Source: Beta vulgaris subsp. vulgaris
Lineage: Eukaryota > Streptophyta > Magnoliopsida > Caryophyllales > Amaranthaceae
Reading direction: 5' to 3'
Assembly: GCF_026745355.1 (NCBI RefSeq)
Contig: NC_079209.1
Span: forward strand, 33,202,736 to 33,266,735
Length of the DNA: 64,000 nt
Part shown: one piece after another, positions 10,952 through 23,955 of the stretch
Numbering within the stretch: the first letter of the stretch is position 1
Layout: every line of letters starts with the position of its first letter
Notes under the pieces: model-generated
Database searches by the model: none
Told to the model about the DNA's origin: nothing
What the model saw: the letters and a program-made list of their open reading frames with translations, nothing else
Position numbers and translations under genes: made by a program

Positions 10952-13900
10952 ATGGAAGCTGCAACATTATCTTCTTCATCTCCCAATGTTGCAGTGAACA
11001 AACCAACGCTAACACCAAAATCCATAATATACCAGAAATTTGGTAATAAAGCATGTTATAAGATAGAAGAAGTCCAAGAAGAATCTTCTCAAAATGGATT
11101 CCCAGGTTTGGCTATAACTCAAAAGTGCCCTTCCCTCTTTCGCTGTTACTTGCAACTCCCCGAGTTCTCCGTTGTTTCCCAACCCTGTAAAAAGAAGAAG
11201 GAAGCTGAGCAATCTGCTGCACTTATGGCTATACAGAAGGTGAATTTTCTAGTTTTTTGGGTTTTTATTTTTAGTCTGCTTTATACGGACATGTTTAACT
11301 TTGTTCATAATGTCTGATTTTGTGTGCCGAATTTTCTTTTGTCGAAAATTGTTTCTTGGGATTGTGTTCCATTGTTATAGTCTGCTGTTTTATTGTGCCA
11401 TTGGCCACCGGAGATGATTTCTTATGACGATTCATGTGAATCCGATCCCAAAGCATTTTGGTACTAAGGCTTAGTAGTTCTTGTTGTTGTAGTGGTATTT
11501 TAATAGTCCAAAGTTGGGTTTCTACTGGTTAACTACATTTTGGGTGAAATGCTAATTATGCTTGGAGTAATTTGTTGGTTTTTTCGTTGATGAGTATTTT
11601 TTTTAGGTAGATGAATATGCTTTGCCGGGGGAGGGGGGAGGGGTGGTGGTGGTGGTGGTGGTTGGGGATCCCACTTTGCATGGGGAAATAATCGAAGCCA
11701 TTTTGGTACTAAGGCTTAGTAGTTGTTGGTTTGTTAATAGTGCAAAGTTGGGTTTATAGTGGTTAGCTACATTTTGGGTGAAATGCTACTTGGACTAATT
11801 TGTTGGTTTTTCTGTTGATGAGTATTTTTTTTTTTGAACGTAGATGAATATCCTTTGCCGTTGGGGTGGGGGGGGGGGGGACTGAGGATCCAACTTTGCA
11901 TGGGGAAAGAATCGAACTATGAGTAATATCCACAAGTGTGGAAGGAAGGCCTCCAACCAACTAGGCCAACGTTGATTCTTTTTCGTTGATGAGTATGGTC
12001 TCCATTGTTTTGCATTGTTTTTGATGTTATGACTGGAATCTTCTTAAATTTTGAATGATATCGATTTGCTACTCTTGAAGGAGATCATATAAGAAGTCAT
12101 GTACGTGTATACATGTGAATCACTGTAATAGGATAATGAGCAATAAATATCGTTGTGACATGATGTGGAATAGAACGGAGAGGAAACTTGATCTTGGAAG
12201 CCCCCAAGCTATGATGAAGGATTTACATTTTGCTCTTCACCTGTACATGAAGATACTAGATCTCGGTGGTGGTTATGGGGCACTTTGTCCAAAGGTCAAG
12301 TTAAATTTTTCATCGTATAAGGAAATTTGCTAGTGAAATATACTCTCACAAATAAATGCTATAGGATTGTGACACTTGATGTATTTATCTTTTTCAGTTA
12401 GGGTTTAGGTAAGATTTAATCTTAAATTCTTGTAAGGAAAAGCCAGCCAAAGCTAGCCTTAAGTCCATTAGTTTAACTTTGATTCGTTAAAGTCAATGTC
12501 ACCAACAAGCAAAGCTAACCATTTGTGTCATTTTGTAAGTACAAACGCTTTCAACCAATTTGCAAAGGAACAAGAGAAAAAATTATCACCTTGAACAAGT
12601 CAGAAGTTGTTGAATGCAATTTTTTTATGAAAGATATTGCCAGTACAATAGCTATAGCTTAAGTTTCCAGCTTGATTCTCCTAGAGAAGGTAGAATTGTA
12701 CTCCTAATACACCCTAGGAAAACTTGTGAAACCATGCATACGTCCAACTTTAGGCATCAGTCCAAGGAAAGAATCATTTCTTGCTTCACAAGAGTTCAAA
12801 AATAGCACCATTTTAGACTTTGAAAATATGTCCAGTTTTTGCATCAGCGTCACATCGATTTCTGCAACGAGTCCCTTGCTCATCTATTAATGTGGTAGTC
12901 ATAGGCTTTCCTAAATGACTATATATAAACATTTAGTTGACAAGTAAGGGGAGAATATTTGATGATGGATAACTAATTAGAGAGTGACATGTGTCATATG
13001 CTGAGTAATTTCCCGTTGCAAAATTTGAAGGCTGCTACATGTCTTTTCCTAATCAATGGATTTGATGATGCTGACTAGTGAATGTGTGCAATTATGGCAT
13101 GTGGCAAGTTTTAGGTGACTCGTGGTAGAAGAATGTTGGCTGGCTTTCAAGTGGGGCACATCAACCATTTCATAAATATCAAGAATTGCTCCTCACTATT
13201 TCCCTTGCCAAATGATTTTGGGACGCAACCCCACTAGAAATGGTATATATTCCTTGCCAAATGATTTTTGAATGGAACCCCACATGAAATGATAGGTGGT
13301 TTGACTCTTCTCCTTCAATGGGCAATAGGTGTCCTCTCAAAACTTAAACAAAGTTTGATAAAACAGTGGTATTAGTATGAGTTAAGTGTATATTGATATG
13401 TTGTTTGTTAGTGTATGGAGATTGACACTGATGCACAAATTGCAACTAATGACCTGTTGATATTATTATCTATTTCATTGATTGCAACGGAGATAAAGGA
13501 TATGTCCTACAAAAACATAATTCTCTACCTAGATTTGTTATGCTAGTTCAGAGTTATAGTACATAACTATGTCTATGTATTATCTCACTTCTCACATGTT
13601 TGGTATGGTGGCTGGAGGGTTTGTTGACAAACTAGGTAACATTGTTGGAGTAAGTTTCAGATTCGAGGAATTAATCATATTTTGCGAGGCGAATTTTTTT
13701 TGAATATATTCATTTATTGAAACCCTTAACTCATCTTATGTGAAGCTTTGCATTCTTTAGCAGAATACCTTGATTTTGTTCTTGGAAGGTAGAAAGGAAA
13801 AATTAAATGGATCTTCTATTGTAGCGGAATGATCATAATTCTCTCGAACGACCCCATACACATACACGTGTTTATTTATATGAATAATTGGATGAGCAAT

Positions 13901-16900
13901 CTCTGATCAATCTGCCTTTTGTCATATTATGGCATGTGTGCAAATTTTAGGCGACTCACGAAATTACGTAACATCGCGATGTCCGATACGTAATGCTGAG
14001 TTCCCGCGATTTTCTTCCCTGTTTAGGGCTACCTTTAAGATTTTAATGATTCCTTAAATCTATTATGTGTCCACAGACCGATAATTTAGTTTAAAATTTG
14101 AGTCAACTTAGAGTTGATTGATGCCATAAGATTTTTGTCCTTGTGAAATGCTCAAATGTGGTAACTTAGAGCTAATAATTTTCACAGAAGATGCATGCTT
14201 TGAATAGAGGATCATGGTTATGGCCTATGGGGAATTCCAACATAAAAAAAAACTTTTAATGCAGTAAGATTTTGTTACCAGTCAGGATTATAAAGATAGG
14301 TGACTAGTAGAGAGGGAAATCAGGGAATTGTATTGGACTCAGTTGTTATCCTTAGTAATCTAAAGAAGGGGGTAGAGTTTTGATGCATTGGTGCTATGAT
14401 TACCTGGTAGTTGGTACACAAGTGTTATAAAAACTCGGCCAGACTCAAGACTTCACTTTACTCAAATAGAGGATTGGTCATCTTTGCTTCTCTCTTTCCA
14501 ATAATATGCTGACATTGGACCTTGAGCCTCATGATTAAAAGTATACTATGCACTTTGGCAAGTTATTTTGATAAAACAACAATAAGCTTTAAGTAAGTGG
14601 TGACATTTCGGTTTGTTATGTATTGTCTTGCATGAAAGCTGCACATCCAAAGAGTTGTTGGATTTCTAGAGATTACTCTCGTTTTTAATGTAGCTAAAAT
14701 GTTGTTGATCCAAGTATTTTTTTCATTACTGTTTTCTTTCTTCATTTTTTCTTGCAGCTAGGCATTGATTCGCTGAAAAGCAGCCTCACTGTATCAGATG
14801 CAGCTGTTGAGTTGATCTCTCGTCTCTCGTTTATATTTTCAAGTGAGGTTGGTGTCTTTTCCTACTTGCCCTTTTTCCTCTTCTAGGCAGTTTGACCAAT
14901 ATCTTATTAGCCAGTAACCCGTCCTCCCTCTCTGCAAAAGAATTTGTTGGGTTAATTGAAGTCCTTGTACATAATATGCTGTAGGAACAGGGGAGTTTAC
15001 CGTTGAAATCTGTACATGCAAGGTGCTAATATGTATGGTACATAAGCAAGATTATGATGCCCAATATAACAAGTAATAGGTCACTGCTTTTTTTGAAAAC
15101 CGTTGATTTTGTATCTAATCTCCTCGTGTCATTAGTAATAACATTGAGCTAAAACATACCAGGTTGGTGTTCACTGCAATTATGCATATGACACAAATAA
15201 CTCTGATTATTGTCAAACCATTTAGATTGTGTTCATTTTTGGCCTATGGGGGTTAACAGCTTTGTTTTCTGTGAACTTGTGGTCAATCTAAGTCTGGAAC
15301 ATAACTAGTTCTTATCTTTGCTTATTTGTTGTAGTTCCTATCATCACTTCATCCACTGAGCAGTCACTTAAAGGCGATTTCTTACAGACAGGGTGAACTT
15401 AGTGGCTTTGTTCCTGTATCTGTTTTAATTGCTTGTGATGCAAAGCTTGGAAATTTATGCAGATCCATTGATGCAAGGGTTGAGTCAAATCCTTTCTTGT
15501 CTATACCTCTTGTCATGAAAGCTGCAGCTAGATTAACAGAATTACTTATTACCTTAGAGGAAGATCTTTCGATCAGGAGGAAGAATCCTTATCTCTCAGA
15601 TGCTATATTAGCATTACCCTGCCCACGGTCAGACGTGACAAATGAACCTTTGACAGAGGCTGTATATATTCCATTTTCCCTTGCTAAGGATGTGAGATCC
15701 CTTAGTATAAATTTGTATCAGGAAGGCTATTACCTGGATGTTATTGCCAAAGAGCTTGATGTTGTTATTGCTTCAAAAGTCCTTATCTCTAGGTAAGTTA
15801 CTTTAAATCACTTAAACTGCTTGTCAGGCATGATTTGTTACCTAAACTATGTTCCAGTTGGCTACAGAGCTTTTTCTGTTTTTGCCAAATAAACAATTTC
15901 TTTTGACGGTTCATGTTAGCCAACCCCAAATCATTTTGGGACTAAGGCTTTGTTGTTGTTGTTGTTGCTCTCAGAGTCCTTACACTAAGATACAAGTTTA
16001 TAATTTTCTATCTTTTGCAGGACAATCGGTAAAGCTTCGTCTGAGTCAAGACTGTATTATTCTGCTTCAGAGCCAAGTAATTTGGATTCAGTTTTGGTGT
16101 CTCATGAAGCAAACGAGCTATCTTATTCTGATAGTTCTTTCAATGTCCGTGCTAGTTACATGCTGGGACAACATGTTTATGGTAATGCAATTTTAGCATC
16201 AGTTGGATACACATGGAGAGGTGCAGAGTTATTCAATGAAGATGTATCTATGCGTTCCTATTACAGGTCAATTTCTCGTTCCGTGCTTGCTTTCTCCACT
16301 TCTATATAATTTATTCTACAATTTATTACTATGCTTAATGAATTTCTCAGTAGCGACTACTTCATAGAGTGGGAATTTGTCAATGGAGACTCTTACATGT
16401 TACATCTTTATTGAAACTGTGATGTTGTTTCATTTTCAAATGCTAAACAAAAAAAATTTTGTGCAAGGATCTTCATAAGTTTCCTTTTCGATTGTGGTGG
16501 AGTGCACTCGAATTACCTTGATCAGGAAATTGTAACCAGTGCTTGGCATGTAAAATTATAACTGGTCCTAAATGTGCCCAAGTTGTCAAGTATCACATGA
16601 GGTGATATCAATTTAGTGTCTGACCTGATAAACGCTTGTCCAGAATTCATAATAATACTACTACTAATTACCACTAAATTTTCTACTGACTGACCTCATT
16701 CATGAAGTCCACTGGTTGGCGATGCTTTTAAGTCACTCTCTTAATAGTAATCTTTTTTTGATAATCTGGGCCAATGAAAAATCATTTCTTTGACAAGCAT
16801 TGCTATATTCTGGGTCAAAATTTAGGCCTAATGAAACATGTAAGTTGTGATGTTGTCTATTGCTTCATGGATGTGCAACTTTTTGTTTCATGAGGAGGTT

Positions 16901-18374
16901 TTAACTTCTCTGTCTGAAAGGATTTGATTTGTCTATTATGTCAGAGTATCATGTCTTAATTATTTGTGTAAGCTGTATTGCATCTTCCCTGGCATATAAT
17001 AACTTTAATCTTTACCTGAGATCCTGCATTTGCCTTTTGTTCTGTTAGCAATATGAAGTTGTGACATTTTTTTTGTTTAGAATATCATTTCTTTGTATAG
17101 CAGAATAGGTGAATGGATGTGTATCTTTATGTTTTAGCCTTTTGATTCTCATATAAGTTCAAAATTATGTTTTACTTGCTTTACAAATGAATATGGTATT
17201 TTCAAGAATTTGATGGTGGGTTCATTGATATAAATGATTGCCAGGATGCTTGTTGCGAGAATGCCTGATGGGCTTTACAAGTTATCTAGAGATTCTTTAC
17301 TCATAGCTGATTTACCTGGGTTGTTTACCACTAAAACAAACTGGAGGGGCTCTTTGCCAAGGGATATCCTCTGTGCATTCTGCCGTCAACATAGACTCTC
17401 TGAACCTGTTTTCGATGTTGTCTGCAACTCCAATAAATCTGATCATGACTCGCATGGATCATGCAGTAACCTATCAACTGAAAAGTTACGCACGGGAGTT
17501 GCATCTAAAACTAGAGGAGCTCTGGCCACAATTGGCCCAAATTCAGCTAAAATAGAATCCTTTAGTTGCGGAGTTAAAGTGTTCTCAAAGAATCACAATT
17601 TAATTCTTGAAAGTTCTCGCATAGATACTTTTATGAAACAAGGGGATGCAGTGCAGAATGCTTCTCTGAGAGTTCTTTCCTTTTTAAACTTGTACTTCAA
17701 GCAACCAAATATGACTATAGAGGAGCTGTGTTTACTTGGTGCTGATTGTGATATACAATGCCACTCCACATGTTTTATGAAGGAGTTTTCTCTTTGTCAA
17801 CTATTGCATAAGGTTCAGCAGCCAAGTCATTTACGAGGAGGCCACAAACTGAACACAAACCATAGAGATCCATCAAATGTTGTGTCCATCTTCGAGAATA
17901 AACAATGGAGCATACAAGGAGCAGCGTGTGGATCCTTGCCGTCTAATGGATCTCTTGTCTCTATAAGCTATAGTGTAATCTTGGTTTCTAAAAGCATTCA
18001 AATCCGAGAAATACTGGAGAAAAGCGATGAATTTGAGTTTGAGATTGGCATAGGAGCAGTAATTTCATGCATTGAAGCAGCTGTTTTGCAGTTGACAGCT
18101 GGACAATCTGTTTGCTTCTATCTTGACATGCCACAAACAGAGCTAGTTTTGGCAGCGACTATGGACTGTGAAAAAGTCCTTTCCTTTTTATCCTCAAGTG
18201 AGCTGATCCATTTTTCTTTTTCTTGTACGTTGTTTCTTTCAGTTGCTACACTTCGATTTGCATTCTTGCTAATGCATAACTTTGACCATTAATATCTTGA
18301 TATTACGTATTAGTGACCAATACAAAGCTGCTATTTTGAAAATATACCTTTTATAATCCAACATCTTACATACT

Positions 18375-18427
<53 letters not shown>

Positions 18428-21400
18428 TCAAAAATATTCGGGCTGGTTAGTATATGAATTGCATATAGAAAGTGTTGCAACTAATTGAAAACATAGATAC
18501 TACACTAGCCTCTTTGAGGATGTTTGAATTGATATGGCCATCAACTGGATTTTTTTTGCAATTTCCACTTTCCATGCGTTCTAAACTTTAGATTCCTTTA
18601 GTCTTATCATATAAAAGACTGTTTTACAAACTCTTCAACTATCCCAAACGTTAGAAAGTGTATATGTCAAATGGTATTAGATTCCTTTGAAATTTGGCAG
18701 GGTTTAACCTACAGCAGTACACATCAAACCCTATGGTTGAAATTATTTCTAGTGATTAAATGTTTAACTAAGATATGCCTGGATTTTGCCTACCTTCTAT
18801 AATCAAGTGTATTTTTTTGTGAGTTCTCTTTCCAGAATCTTGTTTCTTGGAATACTCCATAACAGTGCTGCGAGTAACAGAACCTTTGGAAGATAGAATG
18901 GAACAGGCTCTGTTCAGCCCTCCGCTGTCAAAGCAGCGTTTGGAATTTGCATTACGGTGCATTAAAGAATTTTCTGCTACTTCTTTGGTACATATTTATG
19001 GTTTCTTTCCGCTATATTTTAGAACATGCACCTGATTGCTGACTCCTATTTCTTATTTAATTAGTAAATTAAATTATTACTATTACTATTATTATCATTC
19101 CAGCAGATAATTAAAAGAACTGACCTCTTATTTCTACAGATCGATTTTGGGTGTGGTTCTGGAAGTTTATTGGAATCGTTAGTTGATACACCAAGCTCTT
19201 TGGAGAAGATTGTCGGTATTGATGTTTCTCAGAAGGGTCTCATTCGTGCTGCCAAGGTATGCTATCATGGAGCCTATGACATTCTGGTCCTTAACCTTAG
19301 ACCTTTGCCTTTTAGTGTCTATGTAATTGATGAGGTTGACTATTGTCAAGAATGAGAAGTTGGGGGTAGCTATTTTAAAAACAAGGGGACTTATATATTT
19401 TGATGGAATGGCTCACTTTAAATATTTCTCCTCCATACCCTATAATCTTTTTATTCCATATTATCTGTCATTTAAAATACCCATGCTCTAGTATCTATCA
19501 GATTAAGGTATCTAAACCTACCTATCAATATATAAACAGGTCAGAGGGTGTTGTGAAAACAACTTCAATATTTGCAGGTTCATTAGGATTATCATTGGAG
19601 TTTATCTTTTATGTTTAATTTCATGCATAGATTTAGTCCCTTTAGAGGGTCGGTTCATTATCATTTTCTTTTTTCTAAAGCCAAAAGTATGGAAAATCAG
19701 AAAAAGTAGTTTCTAGTTTTCACAATTAACATGATTAGTACAAGTATTTTAAGCTCATTACAGGCTATAGCACCTATATCATAGACTTTAAAATAAATAT
19801 CTAAAACTGTTAGTGATGCTGGATGGCTCCCTTTCTTATGTTTTGATAACGTTTTAAATGGGTGCTTTATTGCTACAATATATGCATGTGGGCTTTCGGT
19901 TTTGCTATTGTTTATGACTGTTTACGTGAAAGCGGGATAAATCTGTTCTTTGCCACGTGCTTCTTGTTAGCGAGATTGTCAAGGAGTAGCGAGTTAGGCA
20001 ATACTAGTGTTTACTAGATACTTGGAATACATGGGGATATGTTATTTATGTACTGCCTCCATCACCCTTCTCATTGCTGAGTTATGGTTTCATGTTGTAT
20101 TCTCAGGTCCTAAATTCAAAACTAGATAAGTTGGAGGCTGTGATGCTCACATCAAATATTCAATTAGCAATTCTTTATGAGGGTAGCATAACTGAATTCG
20201 ATTCTCGCCTGAGTGGATTTGATGTCGGTACATGCTTAGAGGTTTGTTGAACTTTCTTCTCTGATTTTTGACTTTATCTTCCTTGGTTTTTACATATCTT
20301 CTGCTTGTTTCAGTAATAGGACTCTGGTAAGTGACTTAGATTTTTACATGATTTGTTTTAGACTACGCCACATAATTGTTTACAACTTTGATAGGACAGA
20401 ACTATGTGGATCTCATCTAATTTGAAGCTGTCTTTGTTGAACTAGCCTTTTCTTTCGGATAGAGAAAAACCAAGAACTCTGCTGGACCAAGTTTAAGCAA
20501 AATTGATGTGCCAGTCACCTTTTGATTGGATAGAAGTGATGGAGGGAAAGGGATAGGAGGGAAGGAGAGAGAAGGGTGAGGGAAGGAAGGGGAGAGAAAA
20601 TTAAGCTTGCATTTTCTTTCCAAATCTATTCAATATGGGAAGAATTTGGTTCATTAAGAGGGGAGAAATCCTTCCAATTCTCTTCCCTTTCCCTCTCTAT
20701 GTTGTATTGGACACAGGAAAATCCACCCCTTCATTTCCCTTCACTTCCTTTCCTAGATTCCTCTACCTGAACAAACTTAACTACTGTTTTGAATAACGTT
20801 AATGGAGAGAAGATGAGGAGAGGGAAGAAGAGGGGAGGAAAAGGCGGGGGAAGGCTAAACTTAAAGCCTTTTCTGTGAGTGGGTTCCCATTTTCCCTTAA
20901 ATTATTTCCAACATGGAAAGGATTTTTTTTCTTTTGAGGAGGGTAAATTGATCCCTCCCTTCCCTCATCAAACCCTTATCCAAAAAAGTGGAATTGAATC
21001 CCCTCACTCACCCTCTCCTCCGCTTCCTTTCCTTTCAAATCACTCTATTCAAGAAAACTGTAAAAGGTATTACTAAAAAGATCTCCATACAATCTAAAGA
21101 AAGTGAGGCACATTGCCTTTATCATTCAAATCTTCCTTATCCAAAGTGCTGAAAAATTCGAATTTTTTTTTACTTTCAAGACTTATAAGGTAACAAATAA
21201 ACTTATGTCAGTAAAACGCCTCCCCCTTGCTATCCTTAATCTCAAACCAGATATGCTGATGTGACGAGAACATGGTTTCAGATCTCGATGTGTGGGATAT
21301 ACAGGTCATGGAGCCACTTGTGGGCAAAGAGGATGGTTTGTGGCTGTCACTGCCCTAGCGGACTCGGGTAGCTTAAAAGCTTCAACAGTGTGGTGATGCA

Positions 21401-23319
21401 TCTGAAAATTTATAGAATGGACGAGAAAGAACGTGGGCTAACCCACTTTATACCGGTTATTGCAAACAATTGAAAGCAGCCTTTTCACTGATCCAAGGGT
21501 ACACAGCACCCATTGGAAGACATAGTACATTATCATTAAGTGCTTAAGCTTAGGCCCATACATTCATGTTAATTGTTAAGCCTCCACAAACAAGCTGCAC
21601 ATCTGGCTTTAACTTTGGGATGTTCCTTTCCAGTTATGTAGCCAGGAATGGAAGATGCACGTGGAGATTTTTGTGGCTACAAAGAAGATGTTCAAGTCAA
21701 CACTTGACCCAGTTCCTGATTCTTATGCAACTGCTGATACCCTTTAAATCGCTTTCTAGTTTATTATGCTTTAGTTTCAGAATCTTCTGTTTTTTTTTTT
21801 TCTTTTTCAAATCTAAAGAATGTGTTCCAAAGGTAAGTTGTTTTCCATATCTAGAGATTTCTCTCGTCTCTGGTTAGTTGTAGCATCGGGAGGATCCCCC
21901 CTCCCCCCCCCAAACAATTGAAACAACAGGCAGCCTTTTCACTGATCCATGGGTACACAGCACCCATTGGAAGACATAGTACGTTATCTTTAAGTGCTTA
22001 AGCTTAGGCCCATACATTCATGTTAATTGTTAAGCCTTCACAAACAAGCTGCACATCTGGCTTTAACTTTGGGATGTTCCTTTCCAGTTATGTAGCCAGG
22101 AATGGAAGATGCACGTGGAGAAATTTGTGGCTACAAAGAAGATGTTCAAGTCAACACTTGACCCAATTCCTGATTCTTATGCAACTGCTGATACCCTTTA
22201 AATCGCTTTCTAGTTTATTATGCTTTAGTTTCAGAATCTTCTGTTTTTTTTTTCTTTTTGAAATCTAAAGAATGTGTTCCAAAGGTAAGTTGTTTCCCAT
22301 ATCTAGAGATTTCTTTCGTCTCTGGTTGGTTGTAGCATCGGGAGGATCCCCCTCCCCCTCCCCCCCGGTATGAGGGATCACACCCTCCCATCTGCAAAAT
22401 TAGAGATAGCACAAGGCTTTATATCAACCGACAAACTAATCAATCATCATATTTTACTCTTTAGGACTTACAAGGTGAAATCTTGAAAAATACACCTTCT
22501 TTAGCAATAATATCCAAAATAGGGGAATCATTAATAGTAAAGAGGCAGTAAGTACAAGAAATAGTAAGAAATTGCTTCTCTATATAGAAAGGTCACTAGA
22601 GAAACTGGTCTGCTACCAATATCAGTCCTGTAATAGACCACGGGGAAAAGAAAAAGATGAAAGTATGATGTAAACATTTTTCTGTTAGAACAAGGTATAT
22701 TCCCTGAAAGTATGTCCCGTTTATTGTGCTCGAGTCCATATACATGCTTTCATAACTTGACACCAACAGAAATGTGCATAGAGAATGAGCCCTTAAAATT
22801 TTGCCTTATTATTTTCCTCTGTTGATGCTTATAATTTCTTTTTAGGTGATAGAGCATATGGAAGAGGATCAAGCATGCTTATTTGGTGATATTGCACTCG
22901 GCTTATTTTGCCCCAGGGTTCTGATTGTCTCAACCCCGAATTACGAGTACAATGTTATTCTGCAAAGGTCTAATCTAGCAAGCCAAGAGGAGGATCCAGA
23001 TGATAAGGCAAAAGTACAACCATGTAAATTCCGTAATCATGATCACAAATTCGAGTGGACAAGACAACAGTTTGATCACTGGGCAACTGGCTTGGCCCTG
23101 AAATACAATTACAGTGTCGAGTTTGGTGGAGTGGGAGGTATACAGGGCGTGGAACCAGGGTTTGCTTCTCAAATAGCAGTTTTCAGAAGAAAGCAACACG
23201 AACCTGTGAAAGATTCTGGAGAAACCACACATACTCAAAGCCATTACAAAACATTATGGAAATGGGATGCTACTAATTCGGTTGGCGAGTCAGGACCTTG
23301 CTCAGTTGAATGCAACTGA
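10952..23319 (+). CDS. HEN1: HEN1 small RNA 2'-O-methyltransferase
   Basis: HEN1 methylates the 3'-terminal ribose of miRNA and siRNA duplexes with S-adenosylmethionine, protecting them from uridylation and decay. Exons inferred: 10952-11239, 14758-14847, 15335-15792, 16021-16266, 17245-18197, 18836-18987, 19140-19256, 20107-20241, 22846-23319. All eight introns are GT-AG and the phases agree, giving 970 residues (Arabidopsis HEN1 has 942). Residues 1-96 hold the first dsRNA-binding domain (KSIIYQKFGNKACY, LQLPEFSVVS). The middle corresponds to the La-like and second dsRNA-binding regions. The FKBP-like domain is near 590-680. The methyltransferase follows: DFGCGSGS (731-738) binds the cofactor; E813, E816 and H817 with a His of FRNHDHKFEW (878/880) form the metal site. 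No key residue is missing. The exon borders are my prediction, not cDNA evidence. Confidence 0.93.
11430..11985. repeat. Duplicated SINE-like block in HEN1 intron 1
   Basis: Two related stretches (from about 11458 and 11701, roughly 243 bases apart) share TTTTGGTACTAAGGCTTAG, CATTTTGGGTGAAATGCTA and GATGAGTATTTTTTTT. The phrase ACTAAGGCTT followed by TTG triplets is typical of the 3' end of Au-like plant SINEs. Long G runs (11625-11660, 11864-11880) separate the copies. I read this as SINE-derived sequence duplicated in place. Confidence 0.5.
11840..11977 (-). mobile_element. tRNA-derived SINE head
   Basis: On the minus strand TGGCCTAGTTGG (11968-11957) matches an RNA polymerase III A box, and AGTTCGATTCT (about 11918-11908) a B box, about 40 bases apart. 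That is the head of a tRNA-derived SINE. A second, shorter relative of the B-box side (GGATCC..CTTTGCATGGGGAAA) sits near 11668-11695. Confidence 0.55.
13204..13293 (+). repeat. Short direct duplication in intron 1
   Basis: CCTTGCCAAATGATTTT occurs at about 13204 and again at about 13252, followed in both by related AACCCCAC..GAAATG sequence. It is a diverged tandem pair of about 48 bases. The rest of intron 1 (12000-14757) is AT-rich, and I see no gene in it. Confidence 0.5.
15905..15967 (+). repeat. SINE 3' end in HEN1 intron 3
   Basis: The sequence reads CCCCAAATCATTTTGGGACT then AAGGCTTTGTTGTTGTTG. This is the typical tail of Au-like plant SINEs, ending in TTG repeats. The tRNA-like head is not seen, so this is a 5'-truncated copy or remnant. 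Confidence 0.55.
18382..18424. repeat. (TA)n microsatellite in HEN1 intron 5
   Basis: About 21 TA units in a row lie in the intron between exons 5 and 6. Such repeats vary in length between individuals and can form cruciforms. Confidence 0.9.
20525..21070. repeat. Paired purine/pyrimidine repeat in HEN1 intron 8
   Basis: Two diverged copies (about 20525-20770 and 20800-21065) each begin with a G/A-rich tract (GGAGGGAAGGAGAG type), pass a middle block with ATGGGAAGAATTT or ATGGAAAGGATTT, and end with a C/T-rich tract. The ends are roughly inverted within each copy, so each resembles a foldback or MITE-like unit. I see no coding sequence. Confidence 0.5.
21477..22366 (+). repeat. 454-bp tandem duplication in HEN1 intron 8
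   Basis: Two nearly identical copies start at 21477 and 21931 (CAGCCTTTTCACTGATCCA) and run to the CCCTCCCCC tract at 21894-21912 and 22350-22366. They differ by a few bases. Each holds a short open stretch ending in FKSTLDPVPDSYATADTL and a stop, which looks coding but which I do not recognise. High similarity suggests a recent duplication or an assembly duplication. Confidence 0.85.
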
Positions 23320-23955
23320 AGATCTATATGTTGATTGCTAATATGTTAAATGTGTTCTCATCGACTTCGCTTCAGAACTTGTGGGTTGTTTCTACACTAT
23401 CAGAGGTCCTTTTCTTTTATATGGTCCTGGTCTCATCCTACTTCAACTTAGATTACCCACAACTTTTAACGTGACGTCTAAGTTGGCATTTGTGGACACA
23501 CTAATTTATTACATATAATTGATTTTCTGAACATGCTTGGAGTAGGAAGTTTGTTAGGCTGTTGAACAGCCTGTTGGCCAATCTCCTTGTAATACATGCT
23601 TTGGCTAATACTGGGAATTTATCAATGTTCCAGTTGATGGTGGAATTTCATTACTTTTGGTACAAGTCTTTGAACCGAAGATGCAGTCGGTTTGTGATAC
23701 AAAATTTCGTTAACAAATCTTTGAGCTTTTATACTTGCATATTACTTAGAGCCAATTCTCTCATCAAGAGTGGTGCTTTTGTATGTGATTGACTACAATT
23801 ATGCCTCCGATTCTCCCTTACAGTTCACCCCCTCCCCTTTCCCCTCATATAAACACAATTCCCGTTGCTTGGGAAATCGCCTCCAACTCATTCTTTCAGA
23901 TCATTTTTTGATGGGTCCGTTCGAGGTTCTTCAGGTGCGTGGGAGTCATCCTCTG
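23320..23955 (+). other. HEN1 3' flank
   Basis: These are the 636 bases between the HEN1 stop and the LTR of Sirevirus A. The first part should be the HEN1 3' untranslated region; I could not fix a poly(A) site. Short open frames here look like chance. Confidence 0.6.

Noticed and set aside
11905..11970. A tRNA gene in HEN1 intron 1
   Set aside because: A and B boxes are present, but a cloverleaf cannot be drawn and SINE sequence follows; it is a SINE head.
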